From the NCBI GenBank assembly GCA_030268105.1, contig BSDZ01000008.1:3720001-3784000 (forward strand): a stretch of DNA of 64,000 nucleotides. The letters run 5' to 3'. The position numbers were made by a program, and so were the translations under genes. The DNA comes from Volvox africanus (taxonomy: Eukaryota; Chlorophyta; Chlorophyceae; Chlamydomonadales; Volvocaceae). Shown in pieces: positions 58,401 to 64,000 of this stretch (the stretch's first letter is position 1; each line of letters opens with the position of its first letter). The notes under the pieces were generated by a model. The model saw only the letters and a list, made by a program, of their open reading frames with translations. It had not been told where the DNA came from and made no database searches.

Positions 58401-61400
58401 TGTCCAAGCCATCTAATTCGCTCAGCTATTTCATCAATAGCGTTGGCAAGATCTGTGTATTGTTCTTCGAATAAACCATGTAACGATTTAAAGTTAGGTC
58501 CAGTCACGTTCCAATGGAAGTTTTGGGTTTTAAAATATAAACTATAGCTATCTGCTAATACCGACAGACGCAAAACGGATGAAAAGGAATATATAAATGG
58601 TAATTTAGGAGTTTAAGGAAATTAGTTTATATAAAGAAATGTCAACAAGAATAGCCTACTGTCAATATTTATTATCGACCCAGACGAATTACACAATTAC
58701 AAATTTTGCCGATCACGTAGAAGGTATAAGTGATGATAGGGTTAGAAGATACCTAGCAAATGCTAAATTATCACCAAGGTTAATATGGGAGCACGGCAAA
58801 GGAGAGATTATCTATAGTACTAGCGGCATATTGCTATTTGATGATAGCGTATTAGATAAAAGTTACTCGAATAATATAGAGGAAGTCAGGTATCAGTATA
58901 GCGGTAATGCGAAAGAAGTAATAAAAGGCATAGGGGTTGTAAGCTGTGTTTATGTTAATCCTGAGGAGAATAAGTTTTGGGTAGTAGATTATAGAATATT
59001 TAATCCTGATAAAGATGGTTTAACTAAAATCGACCACGTTAAAGAAATGCTGCGTAATGCTCATCATAACAAAAGGATTGCATTTAACACAGTACTTATG
59101 GATAGTTGGTATGCGACAATTTCAATTATACAGGAGTTTCGCACTTAGCATTTTTTCAGGTTCAATTCATCAGATTTTGTCATACCTATCGCGGTCATAT
59201 CATTGGTTGCCAGCTAATGGGTTTGTAATTTTGATTACCATAACCCCTAATTTTAAGCCAATTTCATCAAGTGCGAAACTCCTGTATTGGTAAATATTAC
59301 TATTGTCCTATAAAAAGTAATCGATTAGTAGATGATAGCAACAGAGTCAGGGCCTACTGTAGGGTGGATTCCCTAAATTGGAGTCCTGACGATACTAGCA
59401 ATGGTACTGGTATCTTTTTAGTTCCCTTAAGATTTTACTATTTGGATTTACTGGGTAATTTTGGTCTTTTACCGAGTTCCTTGAATTCCTTTAGAATAGG
59501 GTGGTCTTTATTATCGGGATTTAAAGCAAAAAAAATGAAACCTGCAAGTAGATTATTATCAATTGAAATAGCATTAAAACGGGTAATAATATCAAGTAAC
59601 TCCTTATTCCGCTCTTTAACTAGTGCCTTTATTTTTAGTTCTGTTTGATGAATCTTTTCAAGTATTGAAGTTTTTTTAGTAGCCATAAATCTATTCTGTT
59701 TTTTAAAGTAGTATTAGTTTGATATTATAGGCTATACGCTAACTATAATCAATCATTGCCGTATAATAAAGTCTAGCCTTATGTGCTTTTATATTATTTA
59801 TATCACAACATAGAAAAATACATAGCCATTGCAGAAAGAATATAACCCTCAATTCCCCTTATTAGTGTAAAGGGGGTGGCATGAGGGGCTTTGCCCCTAA
59901 GACCTTATCTAGAGAGATAAATATTGAACAAAAGTAACAAGTGTATAGTCATGTTCATTTAGTTTTGCTAAATGCGCACTTCAGCAATATAATAAATTTA
60001 TTGCCGCGCTCACGGAAGACACCAAAAAGGTGCAAGTAGTGTTCGTTGCGCAGCCAGTTGGGTTTACCTACCTGCCTACCTGCCTCCCTTACCGATCTTT
60101 GCTTATCTATCTATGTCTGTCTATCTATTTCTATCTATGTCAACCTACCTACCTACCTATCTATTTATCTATCCATCTATATTTATCAACACCTATTCAC
60201 CCAGGCAGCATCTACGAATGCACTGCGAGTTCAACAGCGCAAAAGGAAGTCACAGGTAAGCGTGACCGTGTGAGAGTGTTGAACTAGGCCTCGACTTACC
60301 ATACGGCATGTGGGAGTGGGCGATATCGTCCAGGGAGGGGAGGTCGAACGAGGTTGCGAACTGCACCAGCTCTGGCCAAGGCTGGTGCAACCTGGAGGGG
60401 GGGCGTAAAACGGAATCGGGCAGATGGACATGCAAATCGCACAGCGGGAGCAATGTGTAGGCGAACAACTGCCAATTAGTACGGGTTCTTTTAGCTTGAG
60501 GACGGAGAAGAACGAGACCTACAGCACCAACACAAACCTTAAGCCATGAATTGTGGTGTGACGAGCTGTGCCTTGGGGCACAGGTGTGTATTGCCGCAAG
60601 GCCGGAATATAGTCGCGAGGCAGCGTGAAAATAGAGCTTAGGGTTGAAGAGGCTGACAAGGCTGACATTGTGATCATTCCCCAGCCGTCTTCGGCCCTGT
60701 CCTGCAATCGGTTCGCTTGACCCAGATCGACCCGCCCTCGCCCCACCACCGGACGGCCTCAGCCCCACCGTAAATCGTCAAGTTGTGAGTCGGGCTTCGA
60801 CTCCACGATATGGTGCTCGGGAAGGCTGGCCTGCGCGGGTGAGAATGAGAATTAAGAGAGTATGTGAGAATCTAGGACAAGAACCAGGACAAGCAAAAAT
60901 CCAAAACAAAAGCAAATACTTAAGCTGACGAAATAGTGTATTCTTCTGCCCCGTTGGGTACATAAGGCGGGCCTGGACAACGTTGAGGCGCTCAAGATGC
61001 CGGGATGGCCAGGACCCGGAATCTGTGTGTGTGTGTGTAGGCAGATGTGCCGCTGCTGCCTAAAACTGCTGACAGTATTGGTGTGTGATTTTAGGAGTGG
61101 CCATGCAATTGAGTTAATCGTTGACAACTCCCCCTTCCTCATCAGGTCTTCGGCTTCCCTCCTCCGTGGAGGATTCCACCCCCCTCCTCCCTCCCTCCCT
61201 CCCTCCCTCCCCTCCCCTCCCTCGATGTTCGTCTCCCCTCCCTCCCTCCCTCCCTCCCTCCCTGCCTCCCTCCCTTCTAGGGTGAGGACACTCCGACATC
61301 CGTAGATATCTCGGGCCAGTGGTCATCCTCAAGCGAAGCACTCCCCACCGTCAGCTCACCCGCAAGTACCCCACAAGGCCATACGATCGTACAATCAGCA

Positions 61401-62239
61401 GCTTCGCGCGCCCGGTAGATCTGCAGATCTCATCCAGTTTGACCATATCTTGCTCACGCATCTGCAACAGCAGAAATAGACACACAGACAACTCTGTTAA
61501 GGATCCCACGACGCTGACCCTGTACGGCGCGTAAGGGGGCCGGGTCCAGCACCCACCCTGCACAAATGCAGCATACAGCGCCTGCTGTGGCGGATCTGGC
61601 GGATGGTCTGCATGTTCGTTTGTGCATGCAGGTTGCACCATGGGACATTGGGTGCTGGGTTGCGAGCGGCCGGGCCGGCATCCTCATGATTCAACCCTAA
61701 TGCAACATGGAGGCGCAGCCCAGGCGGCTTAACTTAGGGGCTAAGGCGCGTACCTAACGTGCAGATTATATTTATGTAGTTCAGGCCCAGCACCCTACAA
61801 TTGCGAGGGTACGAACTAGCGCTTGCGTAGACCTGCTCTGAATCCCAGGTACCTGCGTTGCGATGACAAGGTCGAAACTGTGGAAGAATTGCGGGTTGTC
61901 CGCGATGAGCACTTCTGGCACCTCCTCAACGTAACTGCCCGAAACACTCTCATTTAGCTCCTGCAACAGTTCCGTCACAACTTTTGCACGTGGCTCGCCC
62001 AGGCTAGATGCGCTGACAAGAAAGTTGTTGCCCAAGTCCCTTGCGTCGACTTTCTCCCCGTCAACGATCGTAAATGACGCAATACCACCAAGTACAAGAT
62101 TTTTTAATGTCTCCGAGCCCGTTGGCCCGCATTTTAGAAGGCAGATGGAGCAGCTTTCCAGACGCTGCTGCCCATGAGTCCCCCAAATGCGTAACTGGCG
62201 GTCATAACGTTTTGCCTTAGGATCGTGAACAGGTGCCAT
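51583..62239 (-). CDS. AXR1: NEDD8-activating enzyme E1 regulatory subunit (AXR1/APPBP1/NAE1), complete
   Basis: With its UBA3/ECR1 partner this protein activates NEDD8 (RUB) for transfer to cullins. Twelve exons in transcript order: 61853-62239, 61360-61461, 60769-60830, 60300-60391, 57345-57484, 56808-56868, 56498-56601, 55513-55577, 54384-54554, 53743-53992, 52548-52668, 51583-51725. They sum to 1,698 nt (565 residues plus stop), close to the usual AXR1 length, with every phase matching. Landmarks include YDRQLRIWGTHGQ at the N terminus, the degenerate nucleotide loop LKCGPTGSETLKNL, HHIVESKPDSQLDDLR, LHQPWPELVQF, VVILLQAAERW, FWIMVAALKEFV, PLEGSIPDM, YVLLRAADRF and FMGGVAAQEAIKL. There is no catalytic Cys, as expected for this subunit. 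Intron 4 (57485-60299) contains about 2.4 kb of bacterial DNA, and the gene is otherwise intact. Confidence 0.95.
56009..56226 (-). repeat. Dispersed intronic repeat family, copy 4 (truncated), with 29-bp flanking direct repeat
   Basis: The core (about 56038-56195) matches the part of copies 2 and 3 that includes GCTGGTGGGTGCTGA and GTAGGGACTGCCAGG and ends at CCCCCCTATCC. It is flanked by two near-identical 29-bp direct repeats (56009-56037 and 56198-56226) starting ATTGCTCCCCTGC and ending ATGTGGTTYGG. It lies in intron 7 of the AXR1 gene. Confidence 0.8.
57615..57826 (-). mobile_element. Truncated IS: terminal repeat plus N-terminal transposase fragment
   Basis: The minus strand starts with the terminal repeat CAGGAGTTTGGCACTT (57826-57811). 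At ATG 57767 it opens a reading beginning MAKSKCNKGLYKSFLQ and containing LSHDSASRWL, typical of the N-terminal part of DDE (IS4/IS701-like) transposases. It stops matching after about 45-50 residues, where host sequence begins. The terminal repeat abuts the broken queC reading, so the IS appears to have inserted into queC before the DNA moved to the alga. Confidence 0.7.
57827..58014 (-). pseudogene. queC: queC (7-cyano-7-deazaguanine synthase), 5' fragment, disrupted
   Basis: QueC makes preQ0 in bacterial queuosine synthesis. The reading starts at ATG 58014 with MTKKAIVLVSGGVDSST, the ATP-pyrophosphatase SGGxDS loop, then GYEIYAISLNYGQKQ. As written it stops at 57859. An alternative frame after a run of eight A residues continues the family pattern (KIQEFIKN, VKEHKII, with one stop) up to the IS terminal repeat at 57826. 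It therefore carries both an indel-type frame change and an insertion. Only the first quarter or so of the protein is present. Confidence 0.85.
58160..58590 (-). pseudogene. dps: dps, ferritin-like DNA-protection protein, damaged N terminus
   Basis: Dps proteins oxidise and store iron and protect DNA in starved bacteria. The reading 58573-58160 contains LADSYSLYFKTQNFHWNVTGPNF, SLHGLFEEQYTDLANAIDEIAERIRWLG and a normal C terminus (ARIKTHEKTSWIL). The His, Asp and Glu positions of the ferroxidase region (FHWN, DEIAER) are present. No ATG lies at the expected place, the first codon of the open frame is TTG, and the upstream sequence belongs to the neighbouring IS. The first 10-15 residues therefore seem lost. 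It has no algal promoter or intron and is unlikely to be expressed. Confidence 0.85.
58607..59430 (+). mobile_element. DDE (IS4/IS701-like) insertion sequence, transposase split by a 154-bp element
   Basis: The transposase starts at ATG 58639 (MSTRIAYCQYLLSTQ). It contains RRYLANAKLSPRLIWEH, the first catalytic Asp region LLFDDSVLDKSY and the second Asp region VLMDSWYAT. It is cut at 59130 by a short inverted-repeat element, and the family reading resumes after 59286 with KYYYCPIKSNRLVDD and YCRVDSLNWSPDD in a different frame. AGGAGTTTAAGG at 58607 resembles the terminal repeat of the other IS at 57826, so the two IS copies are related. The catalytic Glu part and the right end were not identified. 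Confidence 0.75.
59131..59284. mobile_element. 154-bp miniature inverted-repeat element (MITE-like) inside the transposase
   Basis: Perfect 16-bp terminal inverted repeats (CAGGAGTTTCGCACTT at the left, its reverse complement at the right) are flanked on both sides by TA. The interior has no coding capacity. The terminal repeat differs by one base from that of the IS inserted in queC at 57811-57826, so this looks like a non-autonomous derivative of the same bacterial IS family. Confidence 0.85.
59438..59686 (-). CDS. traD: Small conjugative-transfer TraD-like protein (bacterial)
   Basis: The 82-residue reading starts at ATG 59686 (MATKKTSILEKIHQ). It has a Lys/Glu-rich helical N terminus and then DNNLLAGFIFFALNPDNKDH and ILKEFKELGK. 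The size and this pattern resemble the short TraD-type proteins in conjugative elements of Rickettsiales. I rely on memory of the family pattern, so this is less certain than queC or dps. The ORF is complete, but it lies in an algal intron without algal signals and is probably not expressed. What else it could be: an uncharacterised small protein of an integrated element. Confidence 0.55.
   Translation of the reverse strand: MATKKTSILEKIHQTELKIKALVKERNKELLDIITRFNAISIDNNLLAGFIFFALNPDNKDHPILKEFKELGKRPKLPSKSK
61175..61276. repeat. Polypyrimidine CCCT tract in AXR1 intron 2
   Basis: About 100 nt of nearly pure CCCT/CCT repeats on the plus strand (polypurine on the transcribed strand) with short interruptions. 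It lies in intron 2 of the AXR1 gene. Confidence 0.95.
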
Positions 62240-63344
62240 AGTAACGGACAGTAATGAACAGAATTAGGTATGTCGTGAACTTGATCTGTAGGCACCTTGC
62301 ACTGTCTAACAGCAAGGTATATGTACAAGCTAGAATTCATATATTACCTCCTAAAATTATTATTATCCTTTCAAAAGTGTGGGTAGCTGGGGTAAGCTTA
62401 CAGGTCTGTACGGCACAATAAGTGGGGTTGCGTAAGCCCCGACGCCTGGACCTGCACTTTCCATGAAAGTCTGCCATTGTAAATAGAAGCTCCACAAAAT
62501 GCATTGTGGCTGTGTTAGAAGTCTTTTATGTAGCTGGAACTAGCTAGGGCAGGCGACCTAACCCATGCACTCCCAGGCGCCTTGTCTACATCCAAGATTC
62601 TCATATCTTCCGATCACGAACATTGCTGGCTTTAGTCGCGGCGTCCCCTTTTTCCGATATTGGTTTTAATGGGATGTGAGGAATGACGATGTAACGCCCT
62701 ACCAAAGTCATCCCGCGCACTCAGAAGACATCAATGAACCCATATCTATGTAAAGATCGAGTTTTCAACTGCACGTGTTTTGGCCGGTTTATTATTGTCC
62801 GGAGAAGATTGTGGACGTCTAACAGGGTCCAGCTGATGTTAGGCAGCACTCGTCAGAGACCATGGCTGGGGCACAGACTCTGCGCTCGAAGTATGTTAAT
62901 ATACCATTCGACAACAAACCGTAAAGAAACCCCAAGCAACAGTCGCAGGACAGGGCCCGCCTAATGCTTAGGTACCGACAATATACGGCCTGCAATACAC
63001 CTGTGAAGTAATGATACAACTTACATTATTAAATAATTTTTCACTGCCGTAGTTGCAGAGAGATGGGAAGAAACATTCGAATCCGAACATTCGGGACAAC
63101 ACTACTCGATACCCTGATCATGCATTGATTGAGGATATGGATGGAATTGGAATGCGAATCTAAGTAGATACATTCACTCAAATTCACTGAACTGCTGCAG
63201 GGGGGGGATTGCCGTACGGTTCTCAGCCGCGCTCTTTGCTTGGTGAAAGCGCTATTAGAATGCTATGCGGATATATGTTGTCTGCTAACATTAATCATTA
63301 CACTTGAAACCGCACATTGTTGCAGTGATTATTGCCTGCGGAAA
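62240..63344. other. Divergent promoter region between AXR1 and cyclophilin
   Basis: About 1.1 kb separates the start codons of two head-to-head housekeeping genes. No further exon or RNA gene is visible. It must contain both promoters and 5' UTRs. No TATA box or named motif can be assigned with confidence. Confidence 0.55.
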
Positions 63345-64000
63345 ATGCCGAACCCAGTCGTTTACTTCGACATGACTGCCGACGGCCAGAAATTGGGCCG
63401 CATCGAGATGGAGGTACGCACATGTCAGGCTTTTGGGCTATAGGGTGCGGAGGGGTGCGCGAAGTGTGGCGGCGTTGGTGATCTAGATGGATGCTATACT
63501 GTGCTTCCCTCGAAATGCTTCCTTTAAAACAGCCTTGGTTGCCATTTTGCATCCCAAATGCATAATCGTAGCGATTTCGGGGCATGCTTCCTGAGGTCGC
63601 GGCCTCCCAGCATGTTTATTTGAGAGACGTCTATGCATCTCACTGACGGGCACTGACGCATACAGATTGAACATGAGCTCCGCCTCACGTTTTTGAAAGT
63701 TCCAACATCTGTTTGTTAGGCTGTTTTATGTGTCACCGCTGTGGATGCTTTGATTTATGATTATGCATACCACTGCTCCTATACTTTATTGCAGCTTTTC
63801 GCGGACAGAGTTCCGAAGACTGCCGAGAACTTCCGTCAGCTGTGTACTGGTAGGTTGCAAAGTTCTACGTTAGGATCCGGCTTCTTTGGAAGTTGTTTAC
63901 TAACTTGGGACACGCATCCTGCATTATTTGCTTGTTATTGTATGACTGATGTGGTTTCGCGATTCGCAGGGGAAGCTGGTATCGGCAAGTCCGGTAAGCC
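63345..64000 (+). CDS. Cyclophilin-type peptidyl-prolyl cis-trans isomerase, 5' part, runs off right edge
   Basis: Cyclophilins isomerise proline peptide bonds. Exon 1 (63345-63413) encodes MPNPVVYFDMTADGQ and ends IEME. Exon 2 (63795-63849) continues LFADRVPKTAENFRQLCT. Exon 3 starts at 63970 with GEAGIGKSGKP and runs to the window edge. Phases match (0, then 1). The sequence is that of a single-domain cytosolic cyclophilin of the CYP18/19 type, with no signal or transit peptide before it. The active-site Arg/Phe/His lie further on and are not in the window. Confidence 0.96.

Larger units (their letters stand above)
57615..59990. other. Bacterial DNA insertion in intron 4 of the AXR1 gene
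   Basis: About 2.4 kb of sharply AT-rich DNA holds four prokaryotic gene remnants and several IS features: queC, dps, two related DDE transposases, a small inverted-repeat element and a traD-like ORF. Host-like composition returns near 57610 on the left and near 59990 on the right, both within the intron. The gene set points to a Rickettsiales donor, such as the Megaira-type endosymbionts known from green algae; that attribution is inference. The part from 59690 to 59990 is AT-rich and shows no gene. Confidence 0.88.

Noticed and set aside
57615..59990. Contaminating bacterial contig or chimeric assembly
   Set aside because: Kept as an alternative but not favoured: both flanks lie in one intron of a gene that is otherwise perfect, the gene remnants are decayed, and a second insert occurs in another intron. 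Junction-spanning reads would settle it.

Overview
The window is nuclear DNA from a green alga, most likely a volvocine or other Chlamydomonadales species. The evidence is short exons with strict GT-AG introns, many TG/CA and TA microsatellites inside introns, a very large multi-pass PAS protein of the Tmc (tiny macrocysts)-like family that is expanded in these algae, CCCTAAAA-type interstitial telomere repeats and a TGTAA motif downstream of one stop codon. I reconstructed exons by eye, using splice sites, phase continuity and protein family resemblance. No alignment was run.

Layout. (1) 1-1778, minus strand: the 5' part of a Tmc-like gene that runs off the left edge. (2) 1779-5179: a long intergenic or divergent promoter region. 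(3) 5180-39863, plus strand: a 62-exon Tmc-like gene with an N-terminal membrane block, a PAS block, a low-complexity linker and two further membrane blocks. It is a head-to-head paralogue of gene 1; five successive exons have identical lengths in both. (4) 39864-42578: intergenic. (5) 42579-48361, plus: a LAS1-like pre-rRNA processing nuclease. (6) About 48.66-50.2 kb: a degenerate non-LTR retrotransposon-like remnant in the gap between convergent genes. (7) 51583-62239, minus: a complete 12-exon gene for the NEDD8-activating enzyme E1 regulatory subunit (AXR1/NAE1). (8) 63345-64000, plus: the start of a cyclophilin gene, divergent from the AXR1 gene.

The most unusual content is bacterial DNA inside introns. 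Intron 4 of the AXR1 gene carries about 2.4 kb (about 57.6-60.0 kb) of AT-rich DNA holding a queC pseudogene broken by an insertion sequence, a dps gene with a damaged 5' end, a DDE transposase split by a 154-bp terminal-inverted-repeat element, and a traD-like ORF. A second piece (about 13.2-13.64 kb), with the end of an IS6-family transposase, lies in an intron of the Tmc-like gene. The gene set (queC, dps, traD-like and IS elements) suggests a Rickettsiales endosymbiont donor. The AXR1 reading frame remains perfect across its insert. In the Tmc-like gene, the one intron where I cannot close the frame is the one that holds the bacterial piece.

Introns also hold four copies of a dispersed repeat of about 300 bp, a pentanucleotide satellite, minisatellites, long palindromes and an interstitial telomeric array. 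No tRNA, rRNA or CRISPR array was seen.
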